A stretch of DNA of 64,000 nucleotides from Paenibacillus herberti (GTDB taxonomy: Bacteria; Bacillota; Bacilli; Paenibacillales; Paenibacillaceae), in NCBI RefSeq assembly GCF_002233675.1, contig NZ_NMUQ01000003.1:354574-418573 (forward strand). Direction: 5' to 3'. Position 1 is the stretch's first letter. Every line of letters begins with the position of its first letter. A program made the translations under genes and the position numbers. The notes below the pieces were generated by a model. The model made no database searches. It was not told where the DNA came from and saw only the letters and a program-made list of their open reading frames with translations. Below are positions 28,163-36,507 of the stretch, piece by piece.

Positions 28163-28370
28163 GTCCTTCTGTACAAGAAATACGGCATCGCCGTTCTCAT
28201 TCATTTATGGACGGCTCTGTATGCCATAGACCAACGGAGATCCTTTCTATATAAGTTGTGCTAGAAGAGAAACAGACGAGGAAGCGGAGAGAACCAGTCC
28301 TTCTGGACAAGCAATATGGCATCGCCGTCCTCATTCATGGGACGGCTCCATATGCGATGGAACTACGAGA
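28163..28370 (+). repeat. Two diverged direct repeats with internal hairpins
   Basis: In the 550-bp gap after the RpiB gene, a block of about 75 bp beginning gtccttct occurs at 28163 and again at 28297. Each copy holds an inverted repeat (gccgtcc...ggacggc in copy 2, gccgt...acggc in copy 1) with flanking arms atatgg/ccatat in copy 2. No T-run follows. The remainder of the gap to 28660 shows no ORF. The nature is unknown; a structured RNA or an intergenic repeat family is possible. Confidence 0.5.
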
Positions 28371-28664
28371 ATGAGGCCGATAAGGCCATCTATTCTAGTA
28401 GGAGAAGCAACGCGTTCGCATTTGTAGGCGGATTCCCCCCCTTATAAGGGATAGAAATCAAGGAATCGGACTACAAGAGCGATCGGAAGAAGGATTGGTT
28501 CGCGGAGCGAGTTTGGCTGTTAAATCTCTAAGCTGCAATTTATATAGCCCCAAAGAATAGTAGAAAATTAATGTATCCCTAGAAATTTCTAGATATAATT
28601 AGGCCCATATTCGAATAGTTTAGAGTTATTCAGAACTATTGCGCAGAATAGGGAAGATCTCAGT

Positions 28665-28829
28665 ATGAAATAATTCGTTCCAATTGCCACACTCCTGTTA
28701 CTAATTGTCAGCCTGCTCATTAATCAATTTGCCGAGCCGCTCAGTGATTTCTGGATGGGGTTAGTTACAGGACTTATTATTACGGGCATCATTTACAGCT
28801 TGGCAACTCGCTTTTGGGTAAAAGCCTGA
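28665..28829 (+). pseudogene. Small two-TM membrane protein with stop at codon 3
   Basis: ATG 28665 is preceded by gggaag, but the third codon is TAA. After it the frame is open for 51 codons and encodes two hydrophobic helices (PIATLLLIVSLLI and GLVTGLIITGIIYSLA) joined by NQFAEPLSDFWM, ending KA. No other start lies before the first helix. The coherent coding pattern suggests a small membrane protein inactivated by a nonsense change, or a sequencing error. A terminator follows immediately. Confidence 0.5.
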
Positions 28830-28844
28830 CGAAACCGCTTCCAT

Positions 28845-28883
28845 AAAAAACCTTGTTTCTGGCTCACAGAAACAAGGTTTTTT
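28845..28883 (+). terminator. Rho-independent terminator
   Basis: A perfect stem, aaaaaaccttgtttct/agaaacaaggtttttt, has a seven-base loop and is followed by T residues. It ends the small-membrane-protein unit and isolates the next operon. Confidence 0.92.
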
Positions 28884-29084
28884 AATGTCGAAGTTTGTAA
28901 ATTTAAGTGCAATTTTATCCCATTTTAATGAAGTTTGCAGCCAGTTGAGCCGATATAATTCGAACTACGGCTTTTCGAAAGCGAGGAGGGATGAGGTTAC
29001 TAGTGAAGAGCTCGGCTTCTAGAAAGAACACAGCTTGAACAACACAGCTTGAACAACACAGTGCCATTTGTGGAGGAGAAAAGC

Positions 29085-30146
29085 TTGAACACAAAGTCAA
29101 AATGGTCTGAGATGATTGGCGGGCTGCGAAAGAAGAATCAACCTGCAGTCGAAACGACTTCCATCGAGACCGAGAGCAAGGCTGCTGGGGAATCAGCGGA
29201 GCAGTTAAGGCTTAAAGAGGCTTTTGTACTATCGTCGCAGATGGCTGAGTCTTCCTCGAAGCTGGTGAAGGAAACGGAATTCACCAATGACTTGGCGGAA
29301 GGGATCGGCTTGGCTATCCAGCAGGTTTCTAATGGGAGCGAAGCGATTGCTTCGAGTGCGAAGGCGAATATGACGATGCTGGAGGAGGTTTCTCTAGGCA
29401 TGGGTCATATTGCAGAGTTTTCCATCGCGCTCTCTCAAGAGACAGCCGATGTAGCGGACAAAGCTGTCAGCGGCCTTAGCACAATCGAGACGGCGGTCGG
29501 GCAGATGAATCGTGTCGCGGAGCATGCGCTATCGCAGGCAGATGCGATGAGTACGATGAATCGGCTCAATGAGGAAATTGAGGGAATTGCACTGGTCGTA
29601 GGTGAAATTTCCAGCCAGATTAACTTATTGTCCCTCAATGCAGCCATTGAGGCAGCTCACGCAGGGGAATACGGCCGAGGTTTCTCTGTCGTAGCGGATG
29701 AGATTCGCAAGCTTGCCGAGCAGTCCGCTGTCTCAGCCCGCAGCATCGGCAAGACGGCGGCGGATATACGAAGCAATTCCTTAAAGTCGGTCGAGGGTAT
29801 GAAACGATTCAACGAAGAGTTGGAAAACGGTGTACAGCATGTTAACGCGGCTGGACAGTCGTTTCACCAGATTGTAGATTTAACCGGAAAAGTGTCGGAA
29901 AAGGTCCAGGAAATCTCCAGCGTAACTCAGCAGGTGAATGCTGGAACAGAGGAAATTCTTGTCTCGGTCCGCGAAACGACAGATAATACGGAGCTGTCGA
30001 TGGCTAGCTCCAAGGAGATTGCTTTATGCATAGAGGAGCAGCTCCAGTCCCTTCAGCAGACACTTCAGCTTGCGCGCATGCTTAAGGAGCAAGCTCTCAA
30101 GCTGAAGCAGGAGTCGGGGCCAGCATCAACAGCGGATAGGGGATAA
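29085..30146 (+). CDS. Soluble methyl-accepting chemotaxis-like signalling protein
   Basis: This 353-residue protein has no membrane segment or HAMP. The central and C-terminal part is a long coiled coil with the receptor hairpin tip ISSQINLLSLNAAIEAAHAG and GRGFSVVADEIRKLAEQSA, the region that contacts CheA and CheW. TTG 29085 has GGAGGA 7 bp upstream and is preferred to the upstream ATG 29049, which falls within a short 15-bp tandem duplication. It is the first gene of a five-gene operon, 2 bp ahead of a GAF-domain gene. It could be a cytosolic receptor whose ligand sensing is done by the GAF protein or by a product of the operon. Confidence 0.88.
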   Translation: MNTKSKWSEMIGGLRKKNQPAVETTSIETESKAAGESAEQLRLKEAFVLSSQMAESSSKLVKETEFTNDLAEGIGLAIQQVSNGSEAIASSAKANMTMLEEVSLGMGHIAEFSIALSQETADVADKAVSGLSTIETAVGQMNRVAEHALSQADAMSTMNRLNEEIEGIALVVGEISSQINLLSLNAAIEAAHAGEYGRGFSVVADEIRKLAEQSAVSARSIGKTAADIRSNSLKSVEGMKRFNEELENGVQHVNAAGQSFHQIVDLTGKVSEKVQEISSVTQQVNAGTEEILVSVRETTDNTELSMASSKEIALCIEEQLQSLQQTLQLARMLKEQALKLKQESGPASTADRG

Positions 30147-30148
30147 GA

Positions 30149-30574
30149 ATGAACACGGAAATGCAGCATGTAGATGAGATTCTGGCACAATTAGCTAATT
30201 TTACTGGAGTAAAGGATATTGCCTGCCATCGAATTGCAAACGGCAAGCTTAATCCGGTTCTGAAAACGGAGACCGATCAGCTTGGCATCGAGCGCTGGAA
30301 GCAGGTTCATGGAGAGAAACCCGTTTATATCAGCGAAGATCCGCTTCTTACGTCCATATTGAAGGAGCGTAAGACGGTCATCATTGATGACGTCGCCACT
30401 GATCCTAGATCACATGAGGAGTTCTTTTTCTTCGGCATCGATAGCCTCATGATTGTTCCGGTCATCCGTGGAGAGGAAGTAGAAGGTTTGCTCATAGCAG
30501 CATCCATCGGCAGCAGGTTTGCTTTCACACCGGGACAGGCAGCTGAGGGAGAACGTTTGGCGGCATTGCTTTAG
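30149..30574 (+). CDS. GAF-domain protein
   Basis: This 141-residue protein is a single GAF-like domain (EDPLLTSILKERKTVIIDDV, FFFFGIDSLMIVPVIRGEEV, GLLIAASI). GAF domains bind small ligands, tetrapyrroles or cyclic nucleotides. Here no output domain is attached, so it probably acts in trans on the chemoreceptor-like protein encoded 2 bp upstream. It has only one cysteine, so an iron-sulfur sensor is unlikely. Confidence 0.8.
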   Translation: MNTEMQHVDEILAQLANFTGVKDIACHRIANGKLNPVLKTETDQLGIERWKQVHGEKPVYISEDPLLTSILKERKTVIIDDVATDPRSHEEFFFFGIDSLMIVPVIRGEEVEGLLIAASIGSRFAFTPGQAAEGERLAALL

Positions 30575-30603
30575 AGAGAGAAGAACGAGAAGGGGTGGGG
30601 GAT

Positions 30604-32235
30604 ATGATAGTAGCAGAGGCCATTCTTCGTTATTTGAAAGCGCAAGGCGTTGAACATCTTTTTGGAATCCCCGCTGGAATTATAAGTCCAATCTACGATT
30701 CGATGATCGATGTTGGCATTAAACCGGTCATTACGAAAAATGAGGCTGGCTCCGCCTACATGGCGGCCAGGTATTCCAGTACGACTGGTAAGCTATCCGT
30801 GTGCGCGGGAGCTGGAGCTGTCGGTGTCAGCAATATGATGAACGGCATTGCCGACGCCAAGCGTGCCAAGGCGCCGATGCTTGTCATCGCTGGTGCGATC
30901 AACCGCTGGCAGATGGGCAAAGGAGCTATTCAAGAGCTGGATGGCGAACAGATGGTCAAAGTCGTGACGAAGTACAGCGCCACCGTACTCCGCGAGGAGG
31001 ATGTACTGCCTGAGCTTGACCGCGCAGTGCGTGCAGCGCTGACGCCGCCATGCGGTCCAGTCTATCTGTCCATTCCCATTGATATCCAGCGTGCGATTTT
31101 GCCGCAACTTGAGCTGCCGACGCCGCCAGCGTTAGATCCCTCAATTGCTGCTGAACCCCAGCCGGAAGCGCTTGAGCGGGCAGCGGCTCTTATCCGTAAC
31201 GCTGGTAAAGGCTTGATCATGGTTGGCCGCGGAGGACGTGGCTTTGGGCCACTCATTGAGGAACTGAGCTCCCGGCTCGGATGGCCGGTCATCACAACGC
31301 CGGCTGGCAAAGGTGTTATCTCCATCGATTACCCTCTTAACCTGGGCAACTATGGCTTTGCCAGCACGGATGCGGCATCCCGTTATGTAAACGGCAGCGA
31401 ACCGGAATGTCTGCTCGTACTTGGGACAAGTCTTGGAGAAGCGTCGACATGCAACTTCAATGAAGTGCTCGTTAAGGGACGGTCAGTCATTCATATCGAT
31501 CTGGATCCATCCGAGATTGGCAAAGTGTTTCAAACGGATGCTCCTGTATGCGGAGATTTGCGGTACGCGCTGCCCTATTTGCTAGATAACTGTGGTCCGG
31601 AGAGAATGCCTCAGCAGGTTGAGCGGCCCGTCAATGACGCTTACGAGCGGAATCATACGGGATTGTCGCTGCGACTATTCCTTGAGGGACTTAGCCATGT
31701 TTTGCCGGTAGAAACACGTTATGCCTGCGATATTGGTGAGTTCACGAACTTTGCGCTCAAATACCTGTCCGTTCCAGATGAAGGAGATTTCGAGATTAAT
31801 CTCGATTACGGAGCCATGGGCTCTGCGATTGCAGGAGCCGCGGGTTTAGCTATTGCGGAGCCGGGCAAACCGATCGCTGTGCTGGCGGGAGACGGCTGCT
31901 TTTTCATGAACGGCATGGATATTTTGACGGCCAAAGAGTACCGCCTTCCTGTTATCTACATCATCATTAACAATGCCATGCTCTCTTATGTGGAGCGGGG
32001 CCAGCAATTCCTGTTCAAGCGTACGCTGCCTGACTACAAGCAGGAGCGGATTTCGATTGCGGCGATGATGGAAGCCGCTGGTGTGCGCTCGATGACGATT
32101 GAGAATATGGACGAGCTGTTCCGAATTCAGGACTTCACCTGTAATCTCGATGGTCCATGCGTAATTGAGGTCGTAACGGACGGCAGCGAGCCAGCGCCGA
32201 TTCTGGATCGGCTGAAGGCGCTTATCAGTCAATAA
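30604..32235 (+). CDS. ThDP-dependent enzyme (acetolactate synthase/benzoylformate decarboxylase-like)
   Basis: This 543-residue enzyme has the three-domain ThDP layout: an N-terminal Pyr domain with the activating glutamate (ITKNEAGSAYMAARY), a central domain, and a PP domain with the cofactor motif GDGCFFMNGMDIL...IIINN. The family decarboxylates 2-keto acids or joins aldehydes to make 2-hydroxy ketones. ATG 30604 fits the upstream GGGGTGGGG better than GTG 30595. It sits in an operon with a KAS III-like enzyme rather than with branched-chain amino acid genes and has no small subunit, so an anabolic acetolactate synthase role is unlikely. Confidence 0.88.
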   Translation: MIVAEAILRYLKAQGVEHLFGIPAGIISPIYDSMIDVGIKPVITKNEAGSAYMAARYSSTTGKLSVCAGAGAVGVSNMMNGIADAKRAKAPMLVIAGAINRWQMGKGAIQELDGEQMVKVVTKYSATVLREEDVLPELDRAVRAALTPPCGPVYLSIPIDIQRAILPQLELPTPPALDPSIAAEPQPEALERAAALIRNAGKGLIMVGRGGRGFGPLIEELSSRLGWPVITTPAGKGVISIDYPLNLGNYGFASTDAASRYVNGSEPECLLVLGTSLGEASTCNFNEVLVKGRSVIHIDLDPSEIGKVFQTDAPVCGDLRYALPYLLDNCGPERMPQQVERPVNDAYERNHTGLSLRLFLEGLSHVLPVETRYACDIGEFTNFALKYLSVPDEGDFEINLDYGAMGSAIAGAAGLAIAEPGKPIAVLAGDGCFFMNGMDILTAKEYRLPVIYIIINNAMLSYVERGQQFLFKRTLPDYKQERISIAAMMEAAGVRSMTIENMDELFRIQDFTCNLDGPCVIEVVTDGSEPAPILDRLKALISQ

Positions 32236-32256
32236 CCATAACCGAGGAGGATTATA

Positions 32257-32598
32257 ATGGGTTCTTTTAATATCAATATCGATCGTACAGGCAAGGTTTT
32301 TCATGCAAAGGTAGAAGGAACATTTTCGCCGGAGGACGGCATGGAATCAGTAAAGGCCTATCAGGCAAAAATAGCGGAAATTACGGTTTCGGAGTATGAG
32401 ATTCACATTGATTGCACGGAGCTGAACGTATCCTCTCCTTCCACACTGCCGATTCTCGAAGCCTGCTTCCAGATGTACAAGCAAGATGGATTCAATAAGG
32501 TCGTGCTGACGCTCGCCAAAAACCCGATTCTTAAAATGCAGCTTGGACGCGTTGCGCGCACCGTTGGTCTGGAAAACTGCGAAATTAACGAGGTTTAA
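32257..32598 (+). CDS. STAS/SpoIIAA-like small protein
   Basis: This 113-residue protein has alternating strands and helices (FNINIDRTGKVFHAKVEGTF, YEIHIDCTELNVSSPSTLPI, NKVVLTLAKNPILKM) that resemble the SpoIIAA/STAS fold. The NVSSPS segment lies where anti-anti-sigma factors carry their phosphorylated serine. The gene has a good AGGAGG site and sits between the ThDP and KAS III genes. A scaffold or partner-switch role is a guess from fold only. Confidence 0.65.
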   Translation: MGSFNINIDRTGKVFHAKVEGTFSPEDGMESVKAYQAKIAEITVSEYEIHIDCTELNVSSPSTLPILEACFQMYKQDGFNKVVLTLAKNPILKMQLGRVARTVGLENCEINEV

Positions 32599-32627
32599 AA
32601 ACCGATTGAGAGAGGAGATTCGCTATC

Positions 32628-33617
32628 ATGACAGCAGTGCGTATTCGCGGTATTGAGATGTACCATCCATCCAATGAGGTGGACAATGAGTATTATATCA
32701 ATCGTTTTGCCGAGGCGGGAATTCCAGTGTCGGGTCTGCTTAAGGCGCTGGGACGCGAAAAGCGTTTCATCATCGACAACAAGGATGAAAACACGTTCAC
32801 GATGTCCGTAGCGGCGTCTCGTAAACTGCTCCAGTCCGCAGGCGTATCCGCCGAGGAGCTTGACCTGATCATCTTCACGTCGCAGACGCCGGAATATTTA
32901 ATTCCTAGCGTGTCCATGAAGCTTCATGCCGCACTTGGAGCTGGTAAAGGGACGATGTGTTACGATATCAACGCCAACTGCGCAGGAATTCTCGTCGCCA
33001 TGGAGCAGGCAAGTCGTACGATGATGGCGAACCCTCGTGTCCGCAAAGTGCTTGTCGTCGGAGCGGAGCATCTCTCCGTACACAGCACGGACAATCCGGT
33101 GTATCATTCCAACTTCGCTGACTCCGCGGCAGCTGTACTGCTGCAGGCTGAAGAAGGCGAAGGCGGCTTCATCGATTCCGTATCCCAAACGAACTCCATG
33201 GTTATCGACAACTCCCTGTTCCCGGGAACGGGCTTGTCCAACATGTACCGCGACGGAGTGGCGCCGACGGATGTCCACGTCCAGTTCACGCCGTTCGACG
33301 ATTCGGTATGTGTTGATTCCGCCGTTGATTGCGTGCGGGAAGTAATGGAGCGTAACGGAGTGAAGGCGGATGAAGTCGGTCACTTCCTGTTCTCGCAATT
33401 CTCCGTGGGCAACAACAAACTCGTTGTTGACCGGCTTGGCCTGGATGAGAGCAAAATCCACTATGTCGGCGACAAATACGGTTACACGGCAAGCAACAGC
33501 CCGATTCTGGCGCTGCATGACGCCTTGAAAGCCGGCAAAGTTGAGCGCGGTGAGTACCTGGTGTTCTGGACGGTCGGCGCTGGCTGGCAGAATATCGCTT
33601 TACTTATGAAATATTAA
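32628..33617 (+). CDS. KAS III (FabH)-like beta-ketoacyl synthase
   Basis: This 329-residue thiolase-fold protein has the catalytic Cys118 in DINANCAGIL and the Asn-containing block GYTASNSPIL. The histidine block HQAN of FabH reads SQFS here (in HFLFSQFSVGNNKLVVDR), so the usual Cys-His-Asn triad is incomplete. This argues against a housekeeping fatty-acid role and for a specialised acyl-transfer or condensation. ATG 32628 has GAGAGGAG upstream. It is the last gene of the operon, followed by a strong terminator. Confidence 0.88.
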   Translation: MTAVRIRGIEMYHPSNEVDNEYYINRFAEAGIPVSGLLKALGREKRFIIDNKDENTFTMSVAASRKLLQSAGVSAEELDLIIFTSQTPEYLIPSVSMKLHAALGAGKGTMCYDINANCAGILVAMEQASRTMMANPRVRKVLVVGAEHLSVHSTDNPVYHSNFADSAAAVLLQAEEGEGGFIDSVSQTNSMVIDNSLFPGTGLSNMYRDGVAPTDVHVQFTPFDDSVCVDSAVDCVREVMERNGVKADEVGHFLFSQFSVGNNKLVVDRLGLDESKIHYVGDKYGYTASNSPILALHDALKAGKVERGEYLVFWTVGAGWQNIALLMKY

Positions 33618-33628
33618 TAGTCATTGTT

Positions 33629-33667
33629 AAAAACCCTGCTTCGGTTAACCGAAGCAGGGTTTTTTGC
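33629..33667 (+). terminator. Terminator of the ThDP/KAS III operon
   Basis: A perfect palindrome, aaaccctgcttcgg/ccgaagcagggttt, is followed by T residues. Confidence 0.92.
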
Positions 33668-33829
33668 ATTGAAAAACTAGCAGCTTAGCTTATTTTGGCT
33701 AATAGGGCTATTGTATCGGTCATTCTTGATTCAATGAGCATCTCTTATAGTATACAGCTGGTAGATAGTGGAAGTATAGGGCGCGCTTCGCAAAAGTCAA
33801 CAATAGATGAACATTAAGGAGGTTTTTAC

Positions 33830-34318
33830 ATGAATAAATTACCTGAAAACGCATCAGTTAGCGGAAGAGGCTGGTCAATAGGCGTCCTGTTAGTCTTATT
33901 TATCTTAGTCGTTATCGTAACAAGCATTTTTAATGATTCTTCCCAACTGGAAAACTCACAGAACGGGAACTCGTCTCCGATCAATATAGCAGTATTTACA
34001 GATTTTTATATTTATAATCAGTCGGATTATACATTGGAAACGACGCTGCTGCTCGGAGACTTTGAACCGCCGGGTCCCCGTGTCCACGTTCTTAATCCGG
34101 GACAAAGGGATAGCTATCAGGTTGTATACAAAAATAATGAGTACAGGAACGCTTATGTTCGTTATACGGCATCTAGCAGCAATAACGTTTATGTTGACAT
34201 AACACTGAGAACAAGCGGAAGAGCTACTGATAGAACTATAATAATTACGGCAATTGAGGGGATGTCTTACTCTCAAAACGTCCAAAACTTGTATATCAAA
34301 AATAGATATACACCTTGA
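33830..34318 (+). CDS. Array member 1: small N-terminally anchored beta-rich protein
   Basis: This 162-residue protein has a short cytoplasmic head, one membrane segment (IGVLLVLFILVVIVTSIF, residues about 17-34) and a Ser/Asn-rich tether. Its extracytoplasmic domain of about 115 residues reads like a beta sandwich (DFYIYNQSDYTLETTLLLG, DFEPPGP, LNPGQRDSYQVVY, NAYVRYTAS). AAGGAGG lies 8 bp upstream. The membrane segment resembles that of YjcZ sporulation proteins (GFALIVVLFILL type). It is the first of five genes on the same strand with gaps of 50 bp or less. Its closest relative is member 6. The function is unknown. Confidence 0.85.
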   Translation: MNKLPENASVSGRGWSIGVLLVLFILVVIVTSIFNDSSQLENSQNGNSSPINIAVFTDFYIYNQSDYTLETTLLLGDFEPPGPRVHVLNPGQRDSYQVVYKNNEYRNAYVRYTASSSNNVYVDITLRTSGRATDRTIIITAIEGMSYSQNVQNLYIKNRYTP

Positions 34319-34362
34319 CTAGACCATCGTTGTTTACTGAACCTTAGGAGGTATGAACGAAA

Positions 34363-34872
34363 ATGACCGTAACACCCCGAGATGATCGTAACGGCAGGAA
34401 CAAGACATCAGTTGGCATTGTTTTAGTCTTGTTTATTTTAGTAGTTATAGTTAGCTCTATCTTTAATAGAACCGCTCAAGCGGAAAGTCCGCAAGAGGAT
34501 AATTCAATTGGCATCGCTGATTCAAGAGGTTTTAACGTTTATAACGAATCCATCTTCACGTTAACCGTTCCGGCTAACGGCCTGTTTGGAGATTTTGAAC
34601 GTAAACCGCCTGCTCATACAATTCCTCCAGGTGGAAGTTATAATTACCAGGTTTCAACAAATTTGTATAAAACATCTATAGCAAATATTTATTACAGCTA
34701 TGAGTATCGGGATGGCGGACAAACGAGAACCGGAAATCTTATCGTGGATTTGGTTGTGGATACGGGATACCACCATGCCGGCGGTGTTGCATACATGAGA
34801 TTATTCACTACAGGACCGATCAACTATTACAGGAAAGACGAATACTCCACGGATGTACGGATTAGAAACTGA
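34363..34872 (+). CDS. Array member 2: small anchored beta-rich protein
   Basis: This 169-residue paralogue has the membrane segment VGIVLVLFILVVIVSSIF and then AQAE, so cleavage after the membrane segment is possible. The outer domain contains FNVYNESIFTLTVPANGL, GDFERKPPAHTIPPGG and YYSYEYRDGGQTRTG. AGGAGG lies about 11 bp upstream of ATG 34363. Its closest relative is member 7. It shares the GDFE..P....I.PG core of the family but differs strongly elsewhere. Confidence 0.85.
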   Translation: MTVTPRDDRNGRNKTSVGIVLVLFILVVIVSSIFNRTAQAESPQEDNSIGIADSRGFNVYNESIFTLTVPANGLFGDFERKPPAHTIPPGGSYNYQVSTNLYKTSIANIYYSYEYRDGGQTRTGNLIVDLVVDTGYHHAGGVAYMRLFTTGPINYYRKDEYSTDVRIRN

Positions 34873-34888
34873 TCAGGGAGGCTATGAA

Positions 34889-35377
34889 ATGAAACCGAGT
34901 AATAATCAACGCGCAACGGAAAGCAGCAGCAAGACGGGATGGACCCTTGGCTTTGTTTTGGTCTTGTTTATTCTGGTCGTTATTGTAAACAGCGTTTTCT
35001 GTGTTCCAGCTGGAGCGGAAAAAAATCAAAATGACGACGGGTCATTCTCAATCGCTCAATCCAGAAGATTTACGATTGTTAACTTAACTAACGATCTCAC
35101 ATTGAATGCTCTAGATATATATGGAGATTTTGAGAGGCCGCTCCCTCCACTTAATTCTATTCTTCCAGGACAAGAGGCGAACTTTGAGGTGTTGTATCTA
35201 GCAGGCACGACATATGCCGCTTATGCCCGATACGCTACAACTAACGGGAATATAGTTACGGTAACGATGCGCACAAAAACCGGAACCGCAGAAATAACGG
35301 TTTCTTTTATAACTTCAGGACTAACCTCGTTCACAGATACGGGGAATCGAATCGCGTACATCTATAGGAAATACTAA
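34889..35377 (+). CDS. Array member 3: small anchored beta-rich protein
   Basis: This 162-residue paralogue starts at ATG 34889, with GGGAGG 7 bp upstream; the longer frame from 34853 overlaps member 2 and is not used. The membrane segment is LGFVLVLFILVVIVNSVF, then AGAE. The outer domain has FTIVNLTNDLTLNALDIYG, DFERPLP, ILPGQEANFEVLYLAG and a run of threonine-rich strands. A decayed relative with the same NLT.DLT and FEVLY blocks lies at 37531-37783. Confidence 0.85.
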   Translation: MKPSNNQRATESSSKTGWTLGFVLVLFILVVIVNSVFCVPAGAEKNQNDDGSFSIAQSRRFTIVNLTNDLTLNALDIYGDFERPLPPLNSILPGQEANFEVLYLAGTTYAAYARYATTNGNIVTVTMRTKTGTAEITVSFITSGLTSFTDTGNRIAYIYRKY

Positions 35378-35400
35378 AAGATGTGATTGGAGGCTTAACG

Positions 35401-35859
35401 ATGGGCAAAGTGTTAGTTTTGTTTATTTTATTGTTCATTACGGTCGGCGTATTCAGTAAAGACCGAACCGCGAATAGCGCTATCGGTGGCGATGGGGATT
35501 TCGGCTCCGCTGTCGCTCCGGATGAAAGAGTTTTCCTTGTTTTTAACGACACGTACGTGTACGTTCTTAATCTTGTTTCTCTTGCTGGCGGAACTTTGCT
35601 TTCACCAGCTCGCCAGGGCCCCGGAGAAAGCAGTTATATTCGGGTACCTAACGGAACGACGGCCACGGCTCGTTATGATGTTAACAATGCAGCAGGAGCT
35701 AAAGTAGGGGATCTTGCGATTCAAATCGTCTGCAACGTGACAGGCGGCCGCGATCTTAGCTACTATGTGCCTACAGTGAACACAATTCCGCTTGGAGCTG
35801 AGATGGGGAGACGGTCGTCGGATGCAGCATTGGTTTTGTTTGTGACCAGACCGAGTTGA
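35401..35859 (+). CDS. Array member 4: small anchored protein, diverged
   Basis: This 152-residue protein has almost no cytoplasmic head: the membrane segment (KVLVLFILLFITVGVF) starts at residue 3. The outer domain has FLVFNDTYVYVLNLVSLAGG, LSPARQGPGESSYIRV and VGDLAIQIVCN. It keeps the spacing of the family but lacks the GDFE block. The site ttggagg lies about 8 bp before ATG 35401. It lies 23 bp after member 3. Confidence 0.8.
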   Translation: MGKVLVLFILLFITVGVFSKDRTANSAIGGDGDFGSAVAPDERVFLVFNDTYVYVLNLVSLAGGTLLSPARQGPGESSYIRVPNGTTATARYDVNNAAGAKVGDLAIQIVCNVTGGRDLSYYVPTVNTIPLGAEMGRRSSDAALVLFVTRPS

Positions 35860-35876
35860 TTTGGAAAGAGGTGATT

Positions 35877-36398
35877 ATGTTGAAAGATGCAGATCGTCTG
35901 GCTTTTATTTCTGAAGCTAGCGGTAACCGTTGGGCTGTTGTGCTGATATTATTTATTTTACTCGTTCTGGTGACGAGTATATTCTCCAGCTCGCCGTCAC
36001 CCGGCGGCTCCGATATTGCTTCAGCGAGCAACGAGCGGTACGTTCGGCTTTATAATAGTACGAATATACTAGATTTAAAATATCTTGGTTATACCAGCGA
36101 TACTTCTACTAGCATAGCTGTTAGTACGATTTACATGCCCTTTTACGATGCATTTGTGCCGCAAAGAGTAACGTATGAGTGCCAGACCTCGCTTCCGAGG
36201 TATGCGCGTCTGAACTATGAAGTCATATATCCAACTGGTGACGGGACAGGAATAAGCTATGGCACCTTTCAGGTTAGACTCAGGTATGATAACTGTGGCC
36301 TAGGCGTAGCCGGTTGGTCGGATGCGCAGTTGTCCAGCCAGCATGTCGCGGTTGAGGTAGAGAGCAAAGAATTGTGCCGGGTGACGTTAAGGCGATGA
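35877..36398 (+). CDS. Array member 5: small anchored protein, diverged
   Basis: This 173-residue protein has the membrane segment WAVVLILFILLVLVTSIF and an outer domain with YVRLYNSTNILDLKYLGYTS and YGTFQVRLRYDNCGLGV. Three cysteines in the outer domain (TYECQ, DNCGL, ELCRV) set it apart from its relatives. ATG 35877, or TTG 35880, follows AAGAGGTG. It is the last gene before a terminator and so ends the first sub-operon. Confidence 0.8.
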   Translation: MLKDADRLAFISEASGNRWAVVLILFILLVLVTSIFSSSPSPGGSDIASASNERYVRLYNSTNILDLKYLGYTSDTSTSIAVSTIYMPFYDAFVPQRVTYECQTSLPRYARLNYEVIYPTGDGTGISYGTFQVRLRYDNCGLGVAGWSDAQLSSQHVAVEVESKELCRVTLRR

Positions 36399-36437
36399 TG
36401 ATCAGGTTAAATTGGAATCTATACGCTGGCATAGATT

Positions 36438-36478
36438 ACAAAGACCCAGCCCTGTTAAGCAGAGCTGGGTCTTTGCCA
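36438..36478 (+). terminator. Terminator after array members 1-5
   Basis: The stem aaagacccagc/gctgggtcttt has a loop of about 13 bases. It splits the array into two transcription units. Confidence 0.75.
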
Positions 36479-36507
36479 GCAGCAATAGATCATCAGGAGG
36501 TAGTGGC

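Noticed and set aside
29030-29062. Tandem 15-bp repeat (agcttgaacaacaca type) before the MCP-like gene
   Set aside because: Only two copies, likely a simple slippage duplication. It matters only because it creates a false upstream ATG.
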